From: Sitta carolinensis
Taxonomy: Eukaryota; Chordata; Aves; Passeriformes; Sittidae
DNA length: 64,000 nucleotides
NCBI GenBank assembly: GCA_032173965.1
Contig: JAVUNC010000019.1
Location: 5,456,501-5,520,500 of the forward strand
Direction: 5' to 3'
In this document: piece by piece, positions 40,338-54,400 of the stretch
Numbering within the stretch: position 1 is the stretch's first letter
Layout: each line of letters starts with the position of its first letter
Notes under the pieces: generated by a model
The model's database searches: none
Told to the model about the DNA's origin: nothing
The model's input: the letters and a program-made list of their open reading frames with translations, nothing else
Program-made: the position numbers and the translations under genes

Positions 40338-42234
40338 TGTATTTAAGCTCTCTTGGCTTCAGTGCACATTCTTTGTTTTTTACTTGTGTGGGGCCACATA
40401 GGGTCCACTGAAACAAATAAGAATGTGTTTAATAATGTAATTAGTCAACAATGTAACAATTTGCTGTGACTTCTGATCACACTGCCATCATTTTAGCTCT
40501 GCAGAAGAAGAGTTATTTGGGTGGTTGTGAACAAGGACTGGACCCTGACTTAGAGAGGTCTCTCACATCTCTTTTCTTCACATCCATATGTGCTACATAG
40601 ACATCAAAAGGCTGTTTCTTCAATTCTTTGAGGTGAGATGTGTCTAACGATTGTCCTGTTCCTCTTTCCCATTCCCAGAGGACCCTGGGCTGTGGGCTAT
40701 GGAAGCTGCAGCTCTCCTGGCTCAGCCCTCCCAGCTGCTGCTGTGCTCATTACCCGGGTGGAGCCCCCGGTGACACACCTCTGCAGCGTCTTGTTTTGGA
40801 GTGACTCGGTGGGAGTGCTCTGCTGAGCTGCGCACCCGTATCCTGCATTTAACTATAGGGTTGCATGAGTAATGAGGCAGGTGGTTCAACCAAAGTTATT
40901 CAGAATATGTAGCACAGGTGATGCAATTGCCAAGCATGTTCTGTGAGACCCCACTCCATGGCCAGTCCTGTGTTCAGTCATTGTCAGTGTGGTTTGACAT
41001 GTCACCAGTATGTTCTCAATATGATTTATCACACTGTCCTTTTTTAGCATCACCTTTTTTTCATAATTGTTTGTAATATTTCAAGAATTCCTGGAGGTTA
41101 TTTGCTCTGTCTCCTGAGGTGTACAGGAGTAACCCCAATCTGACATTACATTGCATTATTTACAGTACATAAATGCAATGTCTTTAACGTCCATGTACCA
41201 GTAATCCCAGCAGGCCCAGGCAAAGTGAACCCTCCTTTCAGAGATATTTAGTTTGAATTTATGTCTGCCCATGCCCCTGCAAGCTTACAGTTTAGAAAGA
41301 GGAGACAAAATGGAAAGGTAACATGGACAGAACAGGTTGAATAGGGGGGATTCCCCTCCAGGTTTATTCTTAACCTTGGCATCAGCTTTTCAAACTGTTG
41401 GAAGGGAAGTTACTGCTGAGAAGTGATGGGAATGGGAAAGGAAAGACAAATAGTGGCACAGTAGTGTGAAGGGAAAGGGCAGAAAGAATGAATTTGACTC
41501 AGAGAAGCTTTTGGTGACTGACTTCATAGAAATAATACAATGGAAAGTGGAGAAAAAGTCCATGGTCGAATCACATGAGGAGTCAGTCCAAAATTTCCAA
41601 ATAGGTCGCTGATGTTTGTTGGCAGCTTTTAACTTCAGCTGGAAGAAAAGAGCCTCTTTTCTCCACAAACCAGAATTAATCTGTAATGCTTTTCTCCTCC
41701 AACTCAAGTGACTTGTGTTAAGAGGGCAGCTTTCAGACAAGGACCTTGGACCAAGTCCTGGTTGGGTACAGTGGAAGATTTCCAGCTGTATTTTAAAGCA
41801 CCATTCACCTCCTGTGTCTGAACTGTTGATTTGCAGTGGGGTCACTCCCAACTTCCACTACTGCTAGGACATTAATGGTCTAAATAACTGCACCTGCTAT
41901 GTTAATGAAAGTGTGCAGAAAAGCTCAAGTAATTTAGAAAATTATGTATTGTGGTGGGGTGCAAAGAAGGACAGAAAGGTGCAAGTGGCAAGAAGTTGGT
42001 CAAAAGAAATGGGATTTCAGATCACTTGCTGTATTATTGCCACAGTGTTAGCAGTGCTGCTAATGCTTTCAGTATTTTACTGACTGTATTCAGCTTTGTA
42101 GTTGAATGTGTCGCAGAGTGGGAGGGCTTTTTGACTAAGAGAAGGAATTGTAATAATGTTTATTTTTTAAGAAGTCCTTATTTTGCTGGCAGGTTTTTAA
42201 GATTGTGAGATTTGTTTTAAGACCAATCCCTAGC

Positions 42235-42256
42235 AAAAAAAAAAAAAAAAAAAAAA
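42235..42256 (+). repeat. Poly(A) run, 22 bases
   Basis: Twenty-two A residues followed by TAAAATAGG, directly left of an inverted CR1 fragment. It is not the tail of that CR1, because CR1 ends in short tandem repeats rather than poly(A). Confidence 0.85.
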
Positions 42257-42280
42257 TAAAATAGGTCATTAGGCATCTTT

Positions 42281-42665
42281 GGATCAAAAAATCACAGGAA
42301 ACCAGAACTGGAATGGACTTTAAACAATCCATTCCTTGCTCCAGTCTGCAAACATGTATACTAATATGATTCCTGATAATGTTTGTCTAGCCTGTTTTTG
42401 AAATCCTTTGCAGCCTCCTCAAGCAATCTATTCAAGTCCTTGTTATGCCTACTGTTAAAATAAGCCATTTCTAATGTCTAATCTAAAACTCCCACCTGCA
42501 GTTCACACCCATTACTTCTTATCGTGCCATGCTGGGCATGAAGAACAGCTTAATTCTCTTCCTCTCTGCATCCATCTTTTATGAATTAGATAATGCTTGC
42601 ATTCTCCTGCATGTGCCTATTTCTGTGCAGCTGGACTTGGATGAATATAGATTAAAGGCTAAAAA
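42281..42665 (-). mobile_element. Old CR1 LINE fragment, inverted
   Basis: Reads like the reverse complement of a CR1 tail: ATCACAGGAAACCAGAACTG, then GTCTAGCCTGTTTTTGAAA, CCTTTGCAGCCTCCTCAAG and CACACCCATTACTTCTTATC, which correspond to the usual CR1 minus-strand landmarks. High divergence indicates an old insertion. Confidence 0.65.
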
Positions 42666-45600
42666 AAAAGAAGAAAAAAAAGACATTTCTGGCTGCGACT
42701 GTCATTTTAGCTGCTCAGGCAGCAAGTGGCTGAAATGGAGGAGTTAGAAAATGCTGGGCTGGGCAGGGCAGGGTGATTTGCTTACTGTGATCTGAGGCCC
42801 TAAACATAGTGCACCAAGAGAGGCTGGTGCCTGCCATGTGTTGCACATCTCTCATGACAGTGCCTGTTTGGCATTTCTGTCTCATCTGCCCATGTCTCAG
42901 CCTGCTTCTCTCACCCGTCACCTGAACGGTGGCCAGGAACTGGAGGTGCTTCTGTGGAGCCTGATTTTCAGGGATTAGGTTAGTTCTCTGCTTCCATTTT
43001 TAGTTCTCTCCATCTTTGAACTCAGAGATGGGTAAGAGAAAGTAGGCAATGAGAAATGTGGCAGCTGGTGACTGACCCAAGCTCCTTAATTCAGCCCTCA
43101 GAAGTCATACTCCAAGATACAGGAGATATCCATGAAATACTTTTCTCCTTTTTTCTTCACATCTTACAGGTCCTGGCAAAGATCCCCAAAACTCCAGAAT
43201 TATCCCAAACATGAGTTCCTGACTGCTCTTAGCATCTGCTCCAGACCAGTATCCCTTAGCATGGGTCTGACAGAGGCTTCCCAGGTGTCCTGCAGACATT
43301 CCTAGGCTCTTAGGACCACCAATCCTTTGGCTGTCCACTCTGTCTTCTCCCAGGTGTCCCAGCCATGCCAGCCTTTCCTCATGGATCATTTGGATCATGT
43401 ACAGGGTGATACAGTCTCTAAAATCACAAGTTTACCTGGTGCTTGGTTTCCTTGGTGCTGCCTATGCTTTGGATGCACGAGCAGCTCTCCAGTTCTCCAC
43501 GTGTGAGGCACACACATGGGTGGGTGAAATCCTCATCTCATGGGGATTTTGTGGGGTGAACAGTGCTTTGTTCCTTTGGGGCTGACAACTGAATGAAGAC
43601 ATGGAGCAGTTCTCATGATTTAAAGCTGCTGTTTTCAAACCTGAATAGTCACTGGGGTTGCATTTTCTTTTCTGTGATGAAGACCATAAATTTACTTTTA
43701 AATTAAGAAAACTCACGTTCTTCTGCTAGTTGTGTGATTCTGAGAGCTGGGACCTGAAGCATAAGGCTATAGTGCTATTTATAATGCCAAAATATTTAGA
43801 GTGAATGGAATTCTTATGTAGTGGAGAGGAAATAATTGTTTCTCATGTTGCTTAATTTTTGAAAGAGAAAGCCCATGGAAATTTTTCCTCAAGTACATGA
43901 AGTCTAGAATTGACTCATTCCACTCCAGTACTGAACTTCACAAATGTGCAGTATGACAAAATCTTATCTGTAGGCTAAATTTGAAAGATAAATCTCCATT
44001 TTGCTACATTTTGTAAAAGAACACCGTTTGTATTAGCTCTGATTTTATTTTGTGGAAGCCATTTTCTCATCTTGGAATGGGAGTGGGTATTAACATTACA
44101 GGTGTAGGAACTGGTATTATCTCTGATAATATGAATCCCAATTGAAATGAACCTTGAAGAGTCCCCCAAGCATTTTCTGTTGATAACTGTGACACCCAGT
44201 GGTTATTTAAAGAAGTATAAAAATGTAGTACAGTAGGATTGCAGTGAATCTAAAGGCTGCACGACATACTGAGGTTTATACAATAAATGTGTGCTTTTTG
44301 GGTAGTACTCTTTTCCTTGGTAATGTGTACAGATACTAAATATAAGCTGTTTGCGGAGTTGTGAGGCTTTATCCCATTAGGTTTATGTTTTGCCATATTT
44401 AAAACACACATGCACACACACACATATACATATATTTATGTATTTACTCGTACAAAGCTTTTTAATACATTGTGAGGCTGAGGTTTATAACTGGTGAAAC
44501 ACTGACAAAAAGCAGCTATGAAGTATGAAATGGCTTTTAATTCTTGTTAAAGGTGAGAAGCTGGCTCAGAAGAAGTCTGGGAGATAAAGGAACCTTGTTT
44601 CCTCTCCTTTGTTTGCCACTGACTCATTTTGTGGCTTAGAACAAATTGCTTGTGTGCATGGCTGATAAGTGCTTCAGTCAGTCTGTTCATAAAGGTGCAA
44701 GGTGTAATTAGTATTAATCTAGGTGGCATTCACCTCCAACCGTTTATGCCAGAGTCAAGAATGATTAAGTTATATGCTGTGTATAATGCCTCATATTTAT
44801 ATTCCAAAGCATAATATTACTTTATGAGCTGTGTTTTATTACAGAGCACTGAATACAGATTTACTCCCATATACCTGGCAAATGAGAAATTAAACCCTAT
44901 TGTTCAGGGATCACTGACTATTAAATATTTACTCTTGGTGGCATGTTTAAAATAAAGAAATGCAGTCAAAATTCAGAATATTTAATTGCAGTGGACCAAG
45001 CAGCAGGTGCCCATTACAAATAGATTACTGTTTAGGAATGTCTTAGGGAACTGCTGAAGCTTTTTCTTACAGATGAGAAGAGTTACACAGCAAAAGGAGC
45101 AATGTCAGAAGGCATCTGCCTATAAGCCTGGAGATTACACAGAGCTGCAAAGTCAGTTGCTGCCTAAGGCCCTGTCTTGCCTGCGTTAGCTGTGGTTATA
45201 CTGCATGCCTCAACAGTGCTCTTCAGCTCCCTGAGTGTGTGCCTGCTTTTCATGCAGAACTGGGGTGACACCTCTTTTCCCAACCTTTATTCGTCTCTAC
45301 CCTACCCAGTTTTCATGCAGGGAAACTGCAGGCAGAAAGGGAGAACTGAGATGCTCTGGCAAGCCCAGCCATGTGAGGGGAGAACCAACACACACAGAAA
45401 CACAAACTGAATGGCTGTGCTACAGCATCACTTTGCAAGAGCAGGAATATTATCTATTTCACACTCTGTTTTAATTTTTATGATCATCAGTGTTTCGTAT
45501 TTAATAGGATTGCATGAAATGCTGAATATGTTGTAAAATCCTTAAATGCTGAATTCAGGATAAAAAACCTTAAAACAACTGCACATGTTGGAGCTAAACT

Positions 45601-48600
45601 TGTTTATCAGGAAAAAACCACAGTTTGGATGTTATTACTTGGAATTCTGTAACATTTAGTAGTCCTTGTTCCACACCTGCTGCCCCAGTCTTTACAAGGA
45701 CACAAAAAGATGGAAACAGAAGAGTGAAAATGAAGTAGTGCTTGATAAAGTGCACTGTTTACTCTGTTGCTAACAGATTGTCACCTGTGGTTGTTAACTG
45801 CAGGATGAAGAGTGCTTTGTCTTCCAGCCTCTGATAAGAACGAATGCATGTGATAAAACATTGTTCTAACATAATATATACTGGTGCTTACTGATATACT
45901 AACATATGTATACACTTGGCTCAATCCTCCTCCAGAAGGAGATGGTGAACAGATCTTTTGCTCTTTAACCTAACCCTGAAATATGGAAATGAAGAAATTT
46001 GGTTTTGCTTGCTGTCCCTCCACTGTTTATTCTATACTCGAATGACTTGAATTCTGGCTCTGGGTCATTGATCCTACTCTTGCTTTGGTTTTTTGAATTG
46101 TACATAGCTCATTTCAAACCTTCCACTAGTTTGGCTGGTTGATTGTGTTGGGGTTTAGCCTTTAAAAGTCTGGTTTTATTCCTCAAGGGCTGGACAAATC
46201 ATGTTACAAACCAGTTCGTCTTCTGCTTTGTTCATAGCATATTTTGCTAGCCAGCATAAACAAAGCCTAGGGCAATTTGCCATCCTATTCTAGACAGGAT
46301 GTCCAACAAGTGGGGTGAGTGCAAAGTCTTTTGTTTACACTGTGAACTGAGTTTGGATTTTTTTGCTTCCCTGCTCTGGATTTTTTATGCTGAAAGTGAT
46401 TTCTTATCCTATGAGGAGAAAACTAGAACTTACAGTGCACAAATCTGCATTTTTAGGAAAAGATATGTAGTAGGTGGAAGAAACGTGTCACAATACTTGG
46501 ATTGCAGGAAAAAGAGTATTCTGAGAGGAGAAAGAAGTCTGCCATGTATGTTGATATTTACCTTAATTTCTGTGTTGGGAAGAGCATACTTGAAAGCCAT
46601 GGGTAGTGATGTGCTTTATCCCTTCCCACACACTGGGGCTTGGCATGCCCTGGAAGAGTCTCCCAGTAATTGTGATTAATTGCTGTGATGCAGCACTCCA
46701 GTGGCTCTTGAAGTGTCTCTGGTGTCTCACTGAAATGGAATGTTTCAGATACAGACATGAATATCATAAAAGACACTTTTCCCAATAAAGTTACACCCCC
46801 GCTGATTAGCCAGTGCCCTGAGGTCTTGTGATAGTAAGATCTGACTTAAACCTCCACACTCATCCCTCTGCACGCCTCCCTTCTGTGTCAAAGCAGCTCT
46901 TCCAGCACTCAAGTTCATTTCAATAGTTAAGATTTGGCTCCTTGCTCTCAAGAGCATCAGTGTCTGGCTCTTTGCAAGTGGTGGCTGCTAGACATGCACA
47001 TTAATTTATTAATTTCAGGAAGAAAAACAACAAAAGGGGAGAAAGAAGAGAGCTTAGGAGTGGAAAAAAGAGCAAGAAGGTGGCTGCAGGAGCAGCCCCA
47101 CAGCCTGGTGGTAGCAGGGTGAACCACAGGGCTCTGTCGGGAGATCAAAACAAGTGGATCCACCCTCATAATCTTCTTCTTACACAACCTCGTGTGTGGC
47201 TGTGTTCCACGCTGAAAAGAGGTGAATAGAGGACAGACCACTGACTTAAACAACATTTAGAGGAGATAGAAGTGAATTTTTAGACAGTCCCCCGAGGCAG
47301 TTCACTGAGTAAACTGACAAGTATAAAGGATGTAGTAAGCAAGTTGATTTTGTATCAGGGTGCAACTAATTTAATAGTTACCAATCCAAACTCCTGCCTT
47401 CTGGTGTTTTGAATTCTGAGGTATGAAAATAAAATGTGTGAAGTACAAAATAAGATTTCTAGATGGTGGGAGTGAGCAAGATTTTAATAAGGATGTTTGT
47501 TTAAATACTGCTACAGCAGATGTAATACAGATCATGCCATCTCACTAAGTCACAGGAGTTCAAGAGTTGAAAATGGCCATTTAAAACTTGTGTGTAAATA
47601 TAAATGTCAGAGAAACTGAATAAATTCTTTTCTCTTGAAGTTGAAAAACCTTCTCAGACGCTACAAATGACAGAAATTTCATCTTATTCACCAGTAAGCC
47701 TTTCCAGAGCAGTCAGTGACTCACAGATTCAGTGTCAGTCCTAAAAGCCTTCCAACCTGAGGAGAATATGAAATGGTGAAGCATCCTCTGCTGCACATCT
47801 GCTCGAAGTGCAGCATAGTGCTGTTTTAGCACCCGTGATTTCAGGAATGCAGGCACCAGTCTCAAGTCACTGAACACCCCTCTTGTGGCAAGACAGGACT
47901 GTCCCTTTTCTGTGGAGTTTTTTGTTTGTGCTTGTTTTGTTGTGGTTTTTTCCCATCTTCATGCACAGATAGCCAAGGGAGGAAGTAACTGACTGATTGA
48001 TTACTTGTGACTACTGAACCAAGGCCCTTTAAAGAAATGTTTTTGAGCTTAAGTAGACAGAGTCATCACTTGATAGCCTGTTGATTTGCAGTAGGAAATC
48101 AGTTAGATATTCTTCCTGGAAAAGTCCTGTCTGCTGCTCTGCAGCAGCTGAGATGAAGCACTGTGCTTTGCTTCATCCTCACTTACATTGCGTAGTATTC
48201 CTGTAGGAGTGCAAAGAACAGGCAAGAGACCAACAGAGAAATTTTAAAAGGTTAGTGATATAATATCTCAGCCATTGATTATAGCAGGATTTCCACCCAG
48301 CTGTGCTGGTAGTGTGCTCTGTTAGTTTGGACAAGCCGTTGCACCCATTGGCACCTCACAGACTTATTTGATTTAGGACAGACGTTTCATGATTAGCTTA
48401 AGCTAATCTGAGACTGTACTGCTGCCAAAGGGACATTCCTCCCCCTCTTACATTAAACCAGGCACCCACATGACCATACAATAAACTGATCCATCTGAAA
48501 ACCAGCCCTGGAGGGGGAAAAAGAGGGAGATATTATTTTTTTTTAGTCAGAAAGCTAAGCAAGAAGCCAGAAGGTTGCTGGGGCTTATGAAATGGTTAGA

Positions 48601-51300
48601 CTGGCAACAAACACCTAGGGGGATGGCGAGATGAGACAGCCAGCTCTGTGGCAGTGGGATTCAGAATGCAGGTGAGTCTCATCTGAAGTGCCTTTAGCAT
48701 GCAGTGTGGCCCAAGAGGGTTTGCTCTGGAGAGAGAAGCAGGTTGTGCTGCCCCACCAGCAGCTGTGCTGAGTGCATTGGAGGGGTTGTACTTCAGGCTG
48801 CCTCTGGGCTTGTCCTGTGCAGGAGCTTGCTGTGCTGTGTGTGCTCTCAGAGCATGTCTTCCACTTGAGTTAATAACACAAATTGTGTAGGTGGACCCAG
48901 TGTGTACGTGGGGGCACCACTGGTAGTCATATTTTTTGAGATTTCGAGATGGTCCCATCATATAAAAATATTTAGAGTCTGTTTAAGCTCTCCTGTTTGG
49001 GGGTGAGAGGCAGAAGTACAGCAGAGCCAGTGTTGAACAAGAAAAGAGAGACCACAGGGATTTCCTGTGGCTTTATCCCCACAAGAAACTGAGTCTTTTC
49101 TGTGGTCCTGGTTTGAAGCAATGGAGGTGCACCAGGCTGAAGCTCAGTTGTCTGTGTGGTTCCTGCTGGCCATGATGCACTCAATGTTCTTCCTCCTTGT
49201 GATCCTATGTTGTGATCCCCAACATGAAGCTCTGCTCTTCTCAGCTCCTGGGTGCTTCCCCAAAGCAGCCTGTGAACTTACACTCTAGTTTAAATGTACC
49301 TTTTTGAACAGCATCCTTAATTTGCCCTTTGGGGGTGTTTTGTGTAGTTCAGTGTGTTTAATCACTTATATTTTTCATGGGTCACTCTGGTAGTAAAAGA
49401 CAGCAGGGGGCACCAAATCTGCATAATTCTGTTAAAATTGCAACATCTAGGTCCCTGCTCATAAAATTTATTACACCTACTTTCAGTTTAACAGTTATTA
49501 AGCATACTTTCAGTTTAACATCTGTAATTTCATCCTAGCACTGATATTTTCTAAGATACCTCCTTGCTTCTCAAGAGTTGCAGTGGTGGAAGTTGGGGTT
49601 ATATTTCTACAGAAATATACGTTTGGACCAGTGGCAGACTTTTCTCCTGCCAGTTGTCATCCCATTTCCTTCCCTACTTAATGCTGTAGGCTCCAGAGTT
49701 CATGCCCAGGAAGATACTCTCTCTAATACTTAATTCAGGAAGCTGTTTGTATTTGCAGAATTGGATTAACTGAAAGCTTTGCTTTTCATCTCCAAAATAT
49801 CCTGATATTGGCATTGTGAAAAGATTCTATGCTGAAACCAGTGTTGGACTACCTAAAGGACTTCTCAATGGCCATGCAAAATGTTTTCAAGCCTAGAACA
49901 AGTCATGTAGCTGCCTCTGTTCTTTTGGAGAAGCTGAAATTCAACTGTCTTACGGTGTTTTAAGGAAAAAACCCTCTGCAAAATGAAAATGAAACACGAA
50001 ATATATTCTCTCATGGTTCTTTGAGTATTGGTTTAAGGTCTGTGAGCATGGATCTGATTCAAAAGCCTTCCTAAACTGAGTGTTTCACACTCATGAAACA
50101 GCTGTGGTACACTCAAAGAGGTAAACCCTGTTATTTGTGTATATTAATATTATTTGTGTTTTGGAAGTGCTTCAGGGTTGGATTCTCATTTGATAACATA
50201 CAAAGAAAAATAACATTGAAGTTTGACAGACTCTGAGAAATCTATTAATTATGAGCTACTGGTAGTGTATTTCTGTAACACACTCAAGCCTTGCTGAGAT
50301 GGCCATCACTCGATTATTTTTTTCTGCCCTGCATGCCTAGTCTTGGATTTCTATTCTCCTAAATTTAAAATCCTTCTTTGAAAAATCAGACTATAAAGAG
50401 AGAGAACGAGTCGTGCATCTAAGAAGAGAACTAGGTCTGAGATATGACTGCTCATCCTGTAGCTTCTGGTAAGATATTTTAGTGTCAGATTCATAACATA
50501 ATTTGGTTATTTGAATTTTAAGTTCAGCTGCATAGGTGCATGCCTAAATAAGAGGCATTTCCAGGCTTATTTATCTGCTTTAAATGTAATCACTCATTGG
50601 ATAAAATAGGCAAACAACAGCCCTGCTAAGCTTTCCAGAACAGCATGTTCTTACAGGCTATTGCTATTGTTTCAGTCAGCAGGAAAAGAACCTTTTGTCA
50701 GATGACCAAGACTCAGGTGAGAGCAATTAATGTGCATATTAACAGCTTGGTAAGTGTCTAAGAGCACCTGTGCTGCTCTGTGCTGAACTGATGGCACAGC
50801 TCCACTCATCTGTGCCATACAGTCCACCCAATTTATCGGAAATCTGTGATTTGGGCAGATCTGAAATGTTAAAAGCAGGAACCAGGAGTGTGATTTCCTC
50901 CAAGGAGATGCTGCTGGGTTATTCTTCATGATTGGTCTACTGAGCATTTTCTCATCAGGTTCACAAACCTTGTATTTTTTGGTTGTGTGGTTTCACAGAT
51001 TCACTGATCTTACAGCATTATTGCGAAGAGAAGTACATTAAATATTGGGAAGAGTATTAATACTGCCATAACAGGGATTGCATAAATATCTCATGTAGGT
51101 AGACTCTACATTCCCATTGATTTCTTTAGAGAAAGTTTACACCCCTGAACTTTTGGCTTCTCACAATAGCAGGTTAAAATAATTATTTCAAACCTATATT
51201 GTAGAGTCACCTGTCAGAAACTGTGTAAGACTCTAAATAATAGATTTGGATGGGTCCTTAATCATCTGTAGGGCTGCTGTGCTTTTTCTGTCTCCACAGC
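42666..51300. other. Intergenic sequence, nothing recognised
   Basis: AT-rich sequence with small CA/TA patches (44403-44445) and a 16-bp direct repeat at 49478-49520. No gene or mobile element that I can support. Confidence 0.55.
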
Positions 51301-51468
51301 TCTTAAACCTTGTCAGCTGGAACATCCCTGCCAGCGTCCAAGGTCAAGGCTGGATGGCCTTTGAACAAGCTGATGATGCAGAAGCTATCCCTGCCCCTGG
51401 CAGGGGGGTTGGGCTAGATATCTTTGAAAGACCCTTCCAACCTAAACCTTTCTATTATTCCATAACTT
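51300..51468 (+). mobile_element. CR1 LINE 3' tail fragment
   Basis: Contains CAAGGCTGGATGGCCTTTGA, then CCCTGGCAGGGGGGTTGGGC, TAGATATCTTTGAAAGACCC and TTCCAACCTAAACCTTTCTA followed by TTATTCCAT, the standard order of a CR1 3' end. Short and diverged. Confidence 0.85.
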
Positions 51469-54400
51469 AAATGTGTTAGGGAAAGTAACAAGTCTCTGGT
51501 TTGTAATTTATAGCCAAAATCTGGCTAAACCTGCAGTCTTAGACCTTGGATGCTGTGTGACAGTTTTGAGGGTGGGTTTGGTTGGCATTTTTACATTACC
51601 TTTAATGTCATGTTGGGAACATGCAAGTTTAGTGATGTATTCTCACTTTCATTTCTTTGTAGTCTTTCTAACTCCTAATTTAAATCATTTTTTATAGTTT
51701 CAGACTGTTACATTTTACCCTGTCTGTGGCAGATAGAGAATATTATATTTCCAGATTCACTACTGCTTTACATTTATGTTTTCATGTGTGTCTCCAGAGT
51801 TTTCTTTTGGTGCAATGAGCTCAGTTCTTTCTGCCTTATCTCCAAGGCCAATAGCTCTAATATCTCCTGAATTATCTCAAATATGTCCATGCAGCTTTCA
51901 AAAGTCCCAAAATATAATTTCTTCACATCTTCAAGTGCTGCATTTTGGCTTATGCATCCCAGTACAATGTTTTCTGTTTTCATTCTGGGTTGATGTTATT
52001 CCATTTGTTCCATTTGTGGTAAAACATGCAGCTATTTTTCTGAGTACTGCTGCATTGTGTTGGGAAAATGCAGCTGGTTTTTCTAACCATGGTTCATCAT
52101 CAAAATGAAAGGATTCTGCTCATGGAATTATGTAGGATCCTACCTCAGGTCTAGCACTAGTCAAAACTTCCATTAATATTTTGCATAACATGGTAGAGAG
52201 GATAATTAAATAGCATCCAGCCATCAGCTACAGAGAATCCCTTAACTGCCTCTGAAAGGGTAGGATGTAAATGGAGAATCATCATGAGAGTTCAAGAAAT
52301 CAGTGTGAAAAGTATACACAACTCAACAAATTAAAACTAGAGCTGCTTCATTTAGGTAGGAATAATTAAATACACAATAGTAAGAGTGGGAACAATCAGT
52401 CAGCACTGTGAAACAGATTGCAGTTAGCATATATGGCTTTAATTGCTCATTCTTTTTCCAAGACCTATTACTTTGTTATAGAAAGAATTTTGTTTATTTC
52501 ATACAATTTTCCTTTGATTAACCATTGGTCCTTGGCATTTTTTATTCTCTCTTCTGCATACTTGTTTGATTTAAATCAAGAGAAAAATAATGGAATAAAC
52601 AATTAAGCATGTCAAAATGTTGACCATTCCAAGGCTATTCCTTTTTCTTTAGATGGTTTTTGTCTTTACCAGTCTTCTGGAACCTCATCTGTCTTTCAGG
52701 ATTTCTCAAATATGTAGTCAGTCTGAGATTACAGCAACTTCTGAAATATAAACCAGACTGGAAAATGTGCCAGTCTCCTTAAATAAATTCTCTTTCCTGA
52801 AGGGACATTTCATGCATGTCTCAGACTGCCTCACAAAGCTCTATAGTAAGTAAGAAACACTTTTATTGCTGTCAAAGATAGTAAAATATTACTTTTTATG
52901 GAGAAGCACATTTTCACAGTATATAGAGATGCCATAAAACTTGCATATTGAAGCAGAATCTCATTGAAGTTGTATGGACAGAAGGGAGAATATCTCTGTT
53001 AGCACTCATGAATTTGAGAAATATGCAGTTGTGTGACAATCCACTTTCACAACATAATATGACAGTAAATTCAGAGACCTCAGATCTGCAGAGTTTGGGA
53101 TTCATGTATGATGTTCAGAGACAGAAGACACTAAATAAGTTAACAAAAGAGACTGCATAAAATGTGTTTATTCAACTATGATCTGTGCAGCTTTAGACTG
53201 AAATACAGTCAAGGAATTGTTCTTGGTTTATCTGGAGACCCCCCAGTTTGGTTTCACACCTTGCCTAGGAATTCAGACAAGCTGAATGTATCTTTGCCTT
53301 GCAGCACTGTTTAATTAATGTTCCTACAACTGGAATTTCTAAACTCAAAGTTATCTTTCTAGAGAAGACCCTGGCTGTGTAGTGGGGAACGATGAAAGAT
53401 TTCATGCAGTTTCTATGTGCTTTTGTAGTTAAGAGCAAAATTTTATTGATTTAAAATAAAATTCTACGCTTGACAGCAAAGAATATTGATAAATATAAGC
53501 AAAGAGCTGCGAACAGTCTAATATATTTGGGTTCAATTCAGGCCTGGCAGCCCTGCAGGATGAAATAATCCATGTAGGATAATTCTGGAATGGGCAAAGG
53601 CATAGACAGTCCCAGTGCATCTCTGATTTTAGTGTGGAGGTACCATTTGTTGGAGCAGAAGGATAATTAAGTTTTTGTTCCTCTTCACTTGCACCAGATG
53701 ATTAGCAGGGGAATCTCATGCTTCTGAGTTTTGCAAGGCAGACACTTTTCTGATAAGAATTGAATTTGCCCATTTCAGTCAGTCTGGTAAACAACCATCA
53801 GAGGACAACTTCTGCCAGCCACTGTGTCAGGCAGGGAGGGCACACCTTGCCAGGCTCAGCTCTCCTGGCTCCTCGGGTGAGTAGTTACTTAGTAGGCACA
53901 TCAAACTGTTTGCTTTGCTACTTAAGATCATTTGCAGTAATTCTGCTTTCCTTCCTTGGGATGCACTACTTCCTCCTCTTCAAGGTGAAATGAGCTCAGT
54001 AACACCATTTGTGGACATAGCTCATCTTAATTAATTTTCCTAGTGACTTATGCTACTTTAGTGATATAATTTTTTTCTTTCAGGGCATCTATTACCCTGT
54101 CAGTCTGCTCGAGCCACCTGCCCTATTTATGGGCATTTTAACAGAAGGAAGTTAATAGAAACTCACATTAGGTGTGAATTTCCATTTCACTAATTCACAT
54201 TTTTCTTGCTGAGGACACTTCAGTGTTAAAAGGAAAAAATAGCTTACAGTACTTTCAATGCCAGATTACTTTCAGCAAGACAAAGTGGCCTTAGTGGGAA
54301 CTAGGGCAGCTAAGCTGCAGTGCTTGGAAATTTACACCCTAATTATCACAAATTAGCTTCTCCATCAGGACCAGAACAAATATGTGAAGAAACTCAGAAG

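Larger units (their letters stand above)
35671..42280. other. Intergenic sequence, only a microsatellite recognised
   Basis: About 6.6 kb without a supportable gene. The minus-strand frame at 41390-41851 (153 codons) shows no recognisable family and no splice context. A CA/TA microsatellite sits at 40261-40337. Confidence 0.6.

Noticed and set aside
41390..41851. 153-codon minus-strand frame in the intergenic region
   Set aside because: No recognisable domain, no splice or promoter context, and Ser/Phe-rich composition typical of a chance frame.
42235..42665. Poly(A) run plus adjacent repeat as one processed pseudogene
   Set aside because: The adjacent sequence is an inverted CR1, which does not end in poly(A), and no gene-derived body is visible.
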